The notes under the pieces are model-generated. The model saw only the letters and a program-made list of their open reading frames with translations, was not told the origin of the DNA and made no database searches. The position numbers and the translations under genes are program-made. DNA of 64,000 nt from Ceratotherium simum simum (taxonomy: Eukaryota; Chordata; Mammalia; Perissodactyla; Rhinocerotidae), in NCBI RefSeq assembly GCF_000283155.1, contig NW_004454195.1, forward strand, positions 6,641,102 to 6,705,101, given 5' to 3'. Below, piece after piece: positions 23,887 to 35,599 of the stretch (position 1 is its first letter; every line of letters begins with the position of its first letter).

Positions 23887-24177
23887 GTGGGGCCGGCCCC
23901 GTGCCTTAGCGGTTAAGTGCGCATGCTCCACTACTGGCGGCCCGGGTTCAGATCCCGGGCACGCACCGACGCACCATGCTGAGGCGGTGTCCCACATACA
24001 GCAACTAGAAGGATGTGCAACTATGACATACACCTATCTACTGGGGCTTTGGGGAGAAAAAAAAGGAGGAGGACTGGTAATAGATGTTAGCTCAGGGCTG
24101 GTCTTCCTCAGCAAAAAGAGGAGGATTGGCATGGATATTAGCTCAGGGCTGATCTTCCTCACAAAAAAAAAGTCATT
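23887..24177 (+). mobile_element. ERE-type SINE, variant with extended tail, with TSD
   Basis: Starts GTGGGGCCGGCCCCGTGCCTTAGCGG, with the A box 'ttagcggttaag' and a clean B box 'gggttcagatcccggg'. After 'cccacatac' it switches to a different body ('agcaactagaaggatgtgcaactatgacatac...ggggctttggggagaaaaaaaagg') before two standard ERE tail units. This marks a different ERE subfamily from the other four copies. The TSD is ttaaattctaatttt (23872-23886) and ttaaattccaatttt (24176-24190), one mismatch. A 110-codon frame across it is not a gene. Confidence 0.92.
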
Positions 24178-24190
24178 AAATTCCAATTTT

Positions 24191-27100
24191 CCATATGGTT
24201 TTCAGTCACCTATTTAATTCTTTTTAATCACTCTGACATTGTTTTTGCAGCTATTTAGTAAGGACAATAATAATAATAATAACATTATTATTTTTGTTTG
24301 ACTCAGAAATAACATACACCAAGCACCTGACACTTAAATAGTGTGCACAGTAAATAGCAGGTTTAATTTTATTGTGTAAGATGATAAGCCACCTCTGTCA
24401 ACAAGACAATAGGCTGCTTCCTTAACATGGAACCTAGTTCATTTCAACATTAAAGTTGGAACCACCAATGGTTACAAATGCCCAGGTAAACTGCAATATA
24501 TTTGGCAGGTGTAAAATAAAGAAACAGCTCTTGTCTGCAACAAGTTGCAATTGTCATGAATCCAGCTGACTGCTTTGGTAAGAAGGCTTCAAAAGGAAAA
24601 TATTTGCAAAACTAAGAAATGCATTGAGGACTCAAAGGAAAAATGATACTATTGCCAGTAAAAAGTCCTGCAAGAAAGCTTTGTTTTCTCTCAAACTTAC
24701 TCCTGCCAGTCTCAAAACCACCCGTTTCTTCCACCAACTGCAAAAATAAATAGAGGAAAGAAAACTGATGGATGAGTTCAAAACCAGATTTCTTTGAGGT
24801 TGTGATGGCAGGGTGGTTTCAAGGATAAAGATTGCTCCTTCAAGTGGTCTGATTTCTTGAACTTAATTTCACAGTCTATCAGTTACCTGAGAGACATTAT
24901 TTTCCTCATTCCAGTCAAGTCAAAAGCAAGATTTCACAGATATAAATAAAGAGAGGGAATAATGTCTTCTCTTAAGGGAATATTAACCCCTAGAGGCATG
25001 AGCCAACTTCTTATAGCTTCTTGCACCTCCGGTGTTTTCTTAGACATTGGTTAAATCATGGAATACCTTTAATAGGTTTAGCTTCTACATCTGGAAAAAT
25101 AGGCCCTACAATATCTTAAACATGTAAATAAAGGACGTTACACAAATGAATAAATGTAAGCATAAGACTGAAAATACCAGCGGTGTTATTCTTAGATATA
25201 TTAGCATGCCTGTAACATATTTCTTTTGGATAAATTGGGAAAAAGACCCCCTTGGCTAATAGACACAATACTAAAACAATTAAACAATTTTCAGACAATG
25301 TTAACCTTCTGTGGTAGATTTGTGGACTGTGAAATGTAAAAAGACTAGTGGTGGTAATTTTGATGTATTTATATATTAATTCATTTTTATGTGTTTATGT
25401 GTTGCCTTGTTCTAAAAAGGATTGAAGATATCTAAAAACAACATACTATGATTTTTACAAATTAAAAATAACTTAGGATATCAGGGCAAAAAACAGTAAG
25501 AAAGATAAAATAGATTTGAGGTTAGTACAAAAGCTGCTGGTTGTGTGGTTTGGTCATGTGTTGTTTTTGTCTATGATTCAGAATTAATTTACAGTGAGCA
25601 ACTAGTTGACCAAAAAGCTATGGGCCAGTAGAGATTTTGTTGTTCAAAGACCCGGAAGAGAGAAATAAGCCCTGAACTGTCGCCCCTGGAAACCCCATCT
25701 TGGGCCCCACCATAATGGTTAGCAGTTCAGTCTGTTTTGTTGAGATTACTGCATTTGACAGCCTGTATAACCCACAGCTTGATAACTGGTGAGACTTTAA
25801 CACAGGGAAAAGGGTGTTCTATAGATAATGAAGGTTAAACTTCTTTCTCTATCATGCTCTTTACCCTTCGTGTGGTCATCACAGATGTCCCTGCCAGAAA
25901 GACATCAAAACTTCTTGAGACAAAGTCTCAAGAAAAAAAATAACCTCAGCAATAATGTAAATGATCGCTTCTATTGTAGATTTGACTACATGAATCTAAA
26001 GAGAGATTCCCAAGGTTGTGACTGTCTGTAACTTTTCTTTCCCTTTGATTCTCATCCAGGGATCTTCTATGTCAGGAATAACAAATAGATTTTCACATTG
26101 AATTACAACTTAGACCAATAGTCAATTGGTAGTAGATACCTATAGCCTTATCTTGAGAACAATTCTTCACCCATAACTGGGCCCAATGGGAAAGGATAAC
26201 GTGATCCATTAGCGATGTTGGCCAAGAGAGTGGGAAGAAGAGTGATGGCAAGTGTATTGAGCACGTCTGGTTTCAAGTGCTTTCTGGTCCTTTGATTCTG
26301 ATTATACCCCAGAGTTGTAGGAAATTAAATCTGTGATACCTATATTCCTTTCCTAACACCCTTTTAAGGAGGATAATCAAGAAACAAGCCATTTTTCCTC
26401 TCTATACAACATGAAAAGACTGATTGATGATCCTCCCCCATCCTGTGATTGCTTCCATGTGTATCTGTTGTTGTCAAAAAAGTGGAAATATGCACAACAG
26501 TATATTCTATACATTGAAAAAATTCCTTAATTCAAACAGAATTGATTTGGAATGCAGATGAAGAGTGAGAAAAGGGATACCAAAGGCCCATATATCCAGG
26601 GCTATGTCTTTTCTTTCATTACTTGGCAGATCCTTTCATTATATTAATTTGTCTTTGAGCCAGAAATATGCAGTTCTGACAATTTTCTGCTTCCGGTATA
26701 TAAGTTATTTCCAATTTTAGACTCTTCCTCTTATGGATGGTAGGATGATTTCAGGTCCAACGTAAGTCATGTTTGCCTTCGAAGATTCTCAAGGTATTAC
26801 TCAATCCTTTAGGAATATGAAAAGTATTGTGGACATTGTCATGATTAAAAGGGTAAACGCAGATGTGTGTTGTCAGTGAATTTTTGAGTATGCATAGTGT
26901 GAGAATATCATCAATGGAATTCCAAGAACTTTAAATGCTGTGGGAAACTGGCTTCCAAAATCTGACATCCAACTGTCCTTCCACTAACCATTTCATTAAG
27001 AGTCAAAGTGTTCATAAGGCTAGTTGATTGTTGAAAAGTGTTTATGGGAGAAAATTTAAACAATAGTGAAATTATAACTTCAGATTGAAATTTTTAGCTT

Positions 27101-27945
27101 AAAATAACAATAATAAAATCCTGACAATTATTGCTAATTTTAGTATATAAAAGTGTAGTGTATTGCTCCATCACTAGAGTCATCTGTGATACTGTTGTAA
27201 AGGATCAAATTCACTCAGAGAGCTAAGGCATCCCCAAATTGGTAGGTGATTTTTTTACTGATGTTTTACATTTTAATTATTGGAATAGAAATCTGTTTGG
27301 TAGGATGTGAACAGGTGTCTCTGAAGAGATATCACAGTGGGAATTGTTCATGGAATTTCCATACTTGGTTTCAACCCAATAGTACATATTTCATAACATT
27401 TCAGCTAAATTAGCACATCCATTTTTGTGTTATATGGGGGTGGGAAAAAACTAAACTTTTCTAGCTCTTCAGAATTAATCAGACTTTTTTAGCTTTCATT
27501 TTCTTTTCAAATGAAAAAAAAAAGTTGCAAATATGAACTTCCACCTTGGCAGAATTAAAAAGCTCATTCAACCATGAAGAAAATCAATGCCAAGTTAGGA
27601 GAAAAAGGCAGTGAGAATACTCAGATTTGAAGGTTTGAAATATAACTCCTGCGCACTATGAGTCCCATCTTTTACATGTCATCCCTGGTAGCTGGTGATC
27701 CTTACAGAGGTGTGGACCAATGAATCAGGAAGTGTAGTAGAACATGGTCAACAGGAGACACAGAAGGAGGGCCTTTTCATGGCTGCTGGGCTCTGTGGGA
27801 ATCTCATAGCCATCAGTGATACCTCGAAGATGGGTACTTAGAAGATGGAAGCCTGACTCTAGTGTTTGTGCATCATATTCCTTTCAGAAGAGTTATAAAG
27901 GGAAGACTTGGAAGCTGAATTTGAGGTCTGTAGCTGAGATTACTA
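24191..27945. other. No gene seen
   Basis: About 3.8 kb of unassigned AT-rich DNA, the longest stretch in the left half without an obvious repeat. It contains a short AAT tract near 24265. No open frame above 80 codons and no RNA gene. Lack of recognisable repeats could mean old unique sequence. Confidence 0.4.
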
Positions 27946-27949
27946 GCTG

Positions 27950-28335
27950 ATCACCAAACCCATTCTTAATCTTTTTTGGATACACAGCTGGACTACATTT
28001 CCCAATCTCCCTTGCAGTAAGTGTGGCCATTTTAATTAGTTCCAGACAAGGGGATATGCTACTTCTAGGCCTGATCTATTAAAAAGGAAATCCCTCCTTC
28101 CTCAACCCCTTTCACAGCTTGATGCTGAAAACTTCTTGATGTCCTTAAAAGCCTTTTGTTGAAGAAGCCAGAGCCCCAAGTGGAAGGAGCCTGGGCCAGG
28201 AATTAGTACTCTGAGAAAAGCCACTTAACCAGGAATATGCATTAGGCTGTTATATGAATAAAAAGTAAATTTTTATTGTCTTAAGCCATCGAGATTTTGG
28301 GATTTGTTAGTTTTAGCTGCCAGCATTACCTTAAG
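27950..28335 (+). repeat. Old LTR-like or medium-reiterated repeat
   Basis: The phrases 'ggactacatttcccaatctcccttgcagtaagtgtggccattttaattagttcc', 'aagccagagccccaagtggaaggagcctgggccaggaatt' and 'tattgtcttaagccatcgagattttgggatttgttag' belong to a widespread mammalian family, also at 9005. The final 'ttaagcca.cgagattttggg' layout, after an ATAAA-rich stretch, resembles an LTR 3' end. Confidence 0.55.
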
Positions 28336-28339
28336 TAAT

Positions 28340-31300
28340 ATACACAATTCTCCTTATAATCTCCAGAAATCCCTCTAAATCTTCTCAAAATAAACATGCA
28401 ACTTAAGTAAAATGATGTCCTTTCTGGGTAAAGACAACTTTCAGACAAGTACTCTTGACCTCCAAATCCCTCCTGTACAGAAACTATGGCATAGCCTCCA
28501 ATTGCCCCACCTCCCATGTGCTTCCACTAAGCGGTACATAGTGAAGAAAATGTCAAATACAAAGGGTACCATATAGATGGATTACCTTATAGGTAGGACT
28601 TTCAACTCAAGTCTAGGTACCGCCTTTATTTTTCTAAAAACAAACAAACAAATAGTTCATCAGTGAGCACTACCTTAGGAAAGTTTAACCAGCTTATGGC
28701 CTGAGAAAGTCAAGATGCTTTGTCTAAGGCGACAGGTTGTATACTAAAATTAGAATTCCCGGATACTTTATGTGTGCTTACTTGCTTCTTTCCCTTTTTG
28801 CATAGAGTATTGAAGCAATGGAAAATCTTCATTTCAAGCTCATCGTATGGCTGAAACATGAAATTCACAGAAGTAATAAAAGCAGTGATTTATGCTCCGA
28901 ATTTAAAGGGTAACCCCATGAGCCCAGACTGGCAGAATCAAAAATTAACATCACCATCAATCATTTGGAAGTTTCCAAATATTCTTATTTGGCACTAAGT
29001 AAACAAAAGATGTGAATGAGTCACTGATCTTTTTTTTAACTTTTAGGAAAAGTCTTTTGATACATAACGTTAAAGGTTAATTGAGATAATGTATGTCATA
29101 TACGCCTTATAATTGTATAACAACGTAGTAGCTACCACTACATAAAAACCTCCAGAAATAGCTTTGATAAGGAGGATTGTTCAGTATATACTTTATATTT
29201 TTTATTGTCTGAGAGATTCTGCCCATACATTTATAAAATATTGCTCCAGAGATATGATAGTGGAATAATTTTGCTGAAAAATTTCCTATTAAGGTGTTAG
29301 TGTTTCCCAGTATACTCTGAACAAGTTTTTGGGAATGTGAATTTTTCAACTAAGTGATCATTTTCTGCAATTATTGGAAGAAAAATTGAAAAAATGCAAC
29401 TGTGTATCTAGGCTCAGAAGTGAAAAAAAAATCAGGCAATGTCCTAAAGAAATTAAGGCTGCCCTGGTCCATGCTTTGATTTTGCTATTCCATAAAATTT
29501 TTACTTAAACACCTGTAAATATTGGAAGTAGTCTTCAACAATTGTTGACAGGTTAAATTTTAGTTGGATTCAAGATAATTTTAATTGCTCTGGGTCTGCA
29601 TTATTAATAAAGTGCAGTAAACGGAAAGGTAGAATCCTTGAACTTACATTCTTTCCATTTTATGAGATTCTTATATCAGAATCTTAGGATTATAATGGTG
29701 GGAAAGAATTGGGAGTTGATGTAACTACGTCATATCCTTTGCATCACAAAAATAATGATAACAAGTATTTAGCAAATATTAACCAATGGTCTTACATCAG
29801 ATGCTATTGTGGGATTCTCTTTACAGAAAGAAAAAAAATTCCCTATTTTTGAAAAAGCTTTCAATTTAGTCAAGGTTAAAGAAAAACAAACACCTAAGGA
29901 TTAATATAAAACAAAATACTGAAAAGTAAGATTCCAAGGATGCAGAGGAGGACTCCGATTAACAGCTGACGTTACCCACAAAGAGCTGAGTTTTTGAGGT
30001 CGATCTTAAACAGTATAGTGGGCATGAATTAGTGAAGGGTAGGGAGCCAGAGTTCCAACTGCAGTGGGATGAGAATGGGGAGGAATCACCAGTGGAAATT
30101 TACATTTACAGAATCTTCCATTGAGGTGCCAGTTTAATTTAACTTGAGAATGCGGCATCTAGGTATTGTGCTTTTTTCTGCTCCTTTCAGCAGATTTTTT
30201 AGTTCATAATTTTCCTCTGGCCCTGGTTGTAAGATATTTATGCTCGACTGTGCTCATTGTTTTTTGTGAACTTATAAAAATTGCTTTTTTATTAGTCTAT
30301 AAAAGCCATGTTTGGAGACAGCCTAAAATAAAAATTAATGCAACTTATCACCCTACAGCACGGAACAAGTGCCTGTTTCAGTCTCTTATTTAAGCACTAC
30401 AGATGCATTGAAACCTAATAAAAATTGTTCCCTGGCCCATCAACTCTAACCAGGGAGCTAGAAGCTGAAATCTGTGAATTGCCCACAACCATAAGGGAAG
30501 TCTTTTGAGAGCTGCGTTGTTAAAACTCTGAGAACCAGTATGTTATGACTGGAAGCAGGAAGTCTGGGCTTTGTGAAGAAGAGTATGTTTATCATTTAAT
30601 AAACGCTCTTCCTCCTCCATTACCTTGACGTTTTTTTTTTTAATTAGTCCTTTCAATTGTGATATGACTCACTTGGCTTTGAAATCCATCTTATGGAACA
30701 AAAAAGAAGGCTGCATTCTCTCTGGTCCTTAAATAATAATTGCAAGTCATAAGACATATGAGATTTGCTAGTTTAAAGCATGTTCAACAAGCTATATCCC
30801 CATGTCCATGCGGTCATTCAAAGTGTGATAGGAAATACATCAAATGGGCCAGTTTGACTAAATCATAGCAGCAACAACAATCGTTATTATTATTACTATA
30901 TTAACAACAACCAAAACAAACAAAAACAGCTCACAGCCTGCAGATGCGATTGTTTCCCAGGGGACAGCCTGGGCCTCCCTGTTCTCTTCTGAATGGTGTC
31001 CAGGAATGTGGTGCAGCTTGCTAGCACTCGCCAGGTGAGCCAGGTCACTGGCACACCAGAAAGCTGAAGGATGACAGGGAGAGAGCAAAATACAATCCAT
31101 TTTTCCCAGCTTTCCTAGCTAGTCTTCTAATAAGATAGATAGGCCAACAGTCTTCAACAGGTTGATGCTGCCTCCAGGATCCCTACCTCCCTGGTCTCCA
31201 GCCCCAGATCTGGGTGAGGAACGTTAATGTGAACACTGTGCCCTTGTCTTCATCAGAAGCAGCCCTAGGGGTGTGCAGAAGGAACTGAAAGGGAAATACT

Positions 31301-32515
31301 GCCCCAAGACTTCTTTCCTTCAGGTGCTTTTCAGACATATTCTCAAGAACATATCCATCTTTGAATGAGTGTTTTTATTCCTAGACCCCATTCTTTTCAG
31401 CTGGCTCTCCAATTCCTTATTTGAACTGTGAAAATCAAAAGCTATGTCTGCTTAATCTTTGGGAAAGAATGCTGGCCCTCCAAATGTGATAAGAAGACAG
31501 TTAAAATGATCTGGGTGTTAAAGCAAGCACGGTGGAAGAATTCTAGCTAAACAGATACCATCTGTACCCCCAGAGCGAGTTCGTCTCGTCCAGCTTCGGA
31601 CCCCATCAGCTCTGAGCTATTGCTCTTGTGGCCCAGTCCCTGAATATATCCCTGGGGTTCCCAGGACACAGATCGATTGGTTGTGCAATGAAGATTCTAT
31701 GAGAAACTCTTTTTTCCCTCTTTTCCTAAGGGCCTGAAATCAGCAAGCCAAAAAGCATTTTATCCTAATATAGAAAAGAATTAGACAGCAGATGCTTCTT
31801 CACAGCAGCCTGCGTGCTGGGGAGAGAAAAAAAAAATGGCGCAGCCCTCCCTCTGGCAAGAGTTAAGGCTGAATCATCATGGGAGTGTTTGTGGTAAAAT
31901 TGCATTTTTCTTTTAGATAGTGGAACTATTATCACTGGGCTAAGGACAGCTAGTCCAGAGTGACTTTGGTGAGATCTACTCTTTTTGACTACATAAAGAG
32001 TGTGTGTCTTCGGCTCCAAGGGAACAAAACATCTAAGAATATTATCGTGGGAGGAGAGCAGATAGAGGAAGACCCTGGAAAAAAGTTGGCCGAGATTAAG
32101 AAGTGAGGAGAGCCAACAAAGTAATGCAGAGGATTTGTTTTCTTTTTGAGCTAAGGGTGGGGATTGGGTCATATCTCCACAATCATGAGAAAACAAAAGG
32201 TCACCCCAACAAACGATTTTCCCAGAGGCCCCCATGAGGCAAGCTGCAAAATCAATTCTATCCAACCAAAGACCACCACCGGAGGCAGGGATAATTTCTT
32301 AGGCTTGAAGAGTGAAAGCACAATTCTAACTATAATACCTCATTACCCAGAGGCTTATTCAGATAAGGAAGGGAAAGGAGGAAAGAAGAAGGGTGAGTTA
32401 GTGAAGAAACTTTCAATATGGGACTTTTCCATTTATAATGCTTTAGGTCTTCACCTCTACCTGACAATTGCAATAGATGTCTAACTTGACTCTTGCTACT
32501 AGTCTCTTCTCTCAT
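28340..32515. other. No gene seen; contains the longest open frame of the window
   Basis: About 4.2 kb without a nameable repeat. Positions 30900-32500 are less AT-rich than the surroundings and hold the longest frame of the window, 166 codons on the minus strand (32265-31765). That protein has no signal peptide, membrane segment, zinc finger or other motif I recognise, and a plus-strand frame of 106 codons overlaps it at 32164-32484. At this base composition and window size a frame of that length is expected by chance. Not called as a gene. Confidence 0.45.
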
Positions 32516-32524
32516 TTAATCAGT

Positions 32525-33075
32525 TCTTCCAGTTGGCCCTTGTTTGGTCTTTCTAAAAGATTAAATTGTCTCCTGTAATCCCTTCTCATGGCTAGCTCCC
32601 CATTAACTATCAGGAAAAGTCCATCTTCTTCAGCCTGAACGTCTAGAAAGAAGGGGCACTCCCTGACTCTTCCAATCCTACCTCCCACTGGTGCTGTAAA
32701 CAGTTCCTCTGATCCAAGATGACTTTCTTCTCACTATTCCTGGGAGATGCTGCCTTCATTTCTGTGTATTCAACAACTTGATGATCTTGTTCCCATCACA
32801 ATTGTGCACTACCATCTATACATCTGTCTATCTACATGGCCATTCTCCCAGCCTCTCCTTCAAGATCATCTTCCGTGCTGCTGTATGCAGCTCATGTATC
32901 TCTGAATTCTTATAGCAGCCAACGTTTATACTTTTGTAATGTTAGCACTTCAGGCTTATTTGGATTTTTACAACATTATTCTGTATTTGTACAGAATGTC
33001 TTCCCCATGGAGAGTGAAAGCTCCTCTGTGACATGGACTATGTCACAAACATTTTTATATTCCACATAATTTCTC
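32525..33075 (+). repeat. L2 LINE 3' region
   Basis: Phrases in L2 order: 'ttaaattgtctcctgtaatcccttctcatggctagctccc', 'cctgggagatgctgccttcatttctg', 'ctcccagcctctccttcaagatcatcttccgtgctgc', 'acaacattattctgtatttgtacagaatgtcttccccatggagagtgaaagctcctctg'. Diverged. Confidence 0.55.
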
Positions 33076-33284
33076 AAACAGTTCATATAAATATTCAAAA
33101 AATTTTTCCCCAAATCCTTTCAGCGTGTGGCCTTTAAACCTCATTGCCAGCATCTGGGAATGGGAAAATAAGTCCAAATGAGACAAACCAACAGAAGCTC
33201 TTTTAGAGTCATCATCAAATACTTTTTAGCCTCTATCTATCTTTTCCCCACTAGGCCAAGAGATCATAGGAACCTTTGAGCTAG

Positions 33285-33420
33285 CCAGGACGCCAGATGA
33301 TATCAAGCCAAACACTCTCATTTTAGAGATCAGTATGTGGCTGGTCTGAGAGGTTATGAAACTTGAGCGAGGTCACACAGCCATTAGCGTTTAGAGCAGA
33401 GACTGAGAAATCACATGTCC
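33285..33420 (+). repeat. MIR-family fragment
   Basis: 'actctcattttagagatcagtatgtggctggtctgagaggttatgaaacttgagcgaggtcacacagccattagcg' follows the second half of MIR. Plus strand. Confidence 0.65.
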
Positions 33421-33429
33421 AGACTCACG

Positions 33430-34968
33430 GCTCAGTCATTTCTTCTCTATTTATTATATTGCCTCTCTTCCTCGTCTTCTCATGGCTGCTGGGCCAATAA
33501 ATATTGTTAATTTGATTTCAGAAAAAAAAACTAAAGAAACTAAAGCAGTAAGAGAGGGGAAATAAAATTTAGGGTTTGCCTGAACAAACCGTTGGCTTTT
33601 CAGTAACATTTTCTGTGGTTCAGGAGTCCAGTGCATGCTTGTCAATTACGATTGGGTTTGTTTTTACTTTGATTCTGCTTCGATCTTTTCTTTTTAACAT
33701 TTTAGAAGTTGCTTTGGATCTGATTAGCCACTTTTTTTATATCACTAATTATGCTCCATTGCCAAAAAAGGGCCACATTCTGCCCTCTATGTAGTTGGGT
33801 TGCTGTTTCGTTGTTCTACACTCTATCTGAGACAGAGAATAAGCCATAATGCTAGGCCTGGGAAGATAACCCAAAGGGGGTTCCTATGAAAATGTCAATG
33901 AAATATGCAAAAGTAGACAAATGCTTACAATGTAAGAAGAAGAGTAGACATTTAATGCAGTTCAGAAATATTCTAAGGTCACCACTTTTATGCTTTGGGA
34001 TGCCAAGAGGCGTTTCTAGAAGGAATAAGATTAAAATATCAGTATGGTTTTAATGAAAGAATTCTAAAGCAAGATTCAAAAGTCCTAGAATCCAGCTCCT
34101 TATCAAGGCATTGGATATTAATTTCCTTGCATGTCAGTTTCCCCATCAGATGAGAATTACACGTGTTCTGGATAACTCATTAATTTGCTTTGATTGTTAG
34201 AAGTATATATAAAAGTGTGTGAAATTTATTTACATTTTGAATTTACTTTTTGTAGACTTAAAGAAGATTGCTCCCTGGGCTGGAGTTTATTTTACTGATT
34301 GTGTTATACGGATTTTCCATGTGCATTAGCAAGGAAGAAAATAATAATACAATTTCTATTATTTAAATGTGGGAGTTAACAATCAAGCTACAAAACAGAG
34401 GCAATCAGCCATATAGTGAACAACTGTTTATTCTTTATGCCTTTGTCTTCCCTCCATTTCTGTCCACTCCCCACAATCTATCATCCCATTCCGGTCACTG
34501 CCAATCAGGGTACCATAATTTCCTATCCTTATCCCCTAACAAGTTAGTTCCACACCGACAGAAACTACTTAGGAGAGATACAGCACCTCACAACACACAA
34601 ACCATGTATGAATCTGGCAGTCCCTACTAGAGGTGGATGCACATGGGATAATGATAGAGCAGTAGACAAATAACTAGTAGTTTGGGTCATTTACGCTGAA
34701 GGAGTTTTGCACAGTGGGGTAATTACATGCCCATTTATTGCACCTTTATTGTGGCCACTGATTTAATCCACTTAACCCTTTACTTTGAGTTTTGCTGAGA
34801 ATGCCCACACATGGTCTCATGGTAAGACAGATTGTCAGAACTGAGGAAAAGTCCCTCACTTTCTCTCCCACAATTACTTTAAAGATCACTATAGGGCAAA
34901 TAATAATTAATGCTGCAAAACGACTTTCTCTTTTCATATGTACAAAGGTACTCCTGTTAATACAATAG
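33430..34968. other. No gene seen
   Basis: About 1.5 kb of unassigned sequence. Short frames at 33576-33794 and 34367-34630 show no domain. No repeat that I can name with support. Confidence 0.4.
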
Positions 34969-34971
34969 TTA

Positions 34972-35490
34972 CAGTAGTCCCCCCTTATCTGTGATTTCGC
35001 TTTCTGCAGTTTCAGTTACGCAGTCAACATCAGTCCAAAAATATTAAATGGGCAACTCCAGAAATAAACAATTCTTAAGTTTTAAATTGTGAGCCGTTCT
35101 AAGTAACATTGATGAAATTTCATGCTCTCCCAGGACATGAATCATCCCTTTTTCCAGCATTTCCAAGGTGTATACACTACCCGCCAGTTAGTCACTTAGT
35201 AGCCATCTGGTTATCAGATCGGCTGTCTTGGTATCACAGTGCTTGTGTTCAAGTAACCCTTATTTTACTTAATAATGGCTCCCAAGCACAAGAGTAGTGA
35301 TGTTGGTAATTCAGATATGCCAAAGAGAAGTTATTGTTGTTAATCTCTTACTGTGCCTAATTTATAAATCAGACTTTATCATAGGTATGTATGTGTAGGA
35401 AAAAACATAGTTTATATAGAGTTCAGTACTATCTGCAGTTTCAGGCATCCACTGAGGGTCTTGGTACATATCCCCCAGGGGAGACTACTT
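34972..35490 (+). mobile_element. Internally deleted Tigger (pogo/Tc1-mariner) DNA transposon
   Basis: The left end, CAGTAGTCCCCCCTTATC, is mirrored at the right end by 'catcccccaggggagactactt', the decayed inverted repeat. Just left of the element lies a TA, the target site of this superfamily. After the 5' UTR-like part, position 35275 starts a frame encoding about 19 residues, MAPKHKSSDVGNSDMPKRS. This resembles the N-terminus of Tigger-type transposases, which have a CENP-B-like DNA-binding domain. The frame then breaks off and the sequence jumps to the 3' end ('ttgttaatctcttactgtgcc...atcataggtatgtatgtgtagg'). The element is therefore a deletion derivative of about 0.5 kb with no working transposase. 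The numbered subfamily is not certain. Confidence 0.88.
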
Positions 35491-35599
35491 ATATTCTAAG
35501 CAGGTCTCAATTTCCACTTTAAGTTAAAATATAGTATTTTTAGTAGACCAAAGTATAGTAGACCAAGTATAACTTTTCAGTTATAAAATATGAAAAAAA

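Noticed and set aside
23885..24217. 110-codon frame reading through a tRNA-like sequence
   Set aside because: It translates the ERE SINE; similar frames occur in the other EREs at 3.2, 21.6, 43.8 and 57.8 kb.
31765..32265. 166-codon minus-strand open frame, the longest in the window
   Set aside because: No recognisable domain, signal peptide, membrane segment or zinc-binding motif. It is overlapped by a plus-strand frame, has no flanking splice signals, and its length is near chance expectation for 64 kb at this base composition.
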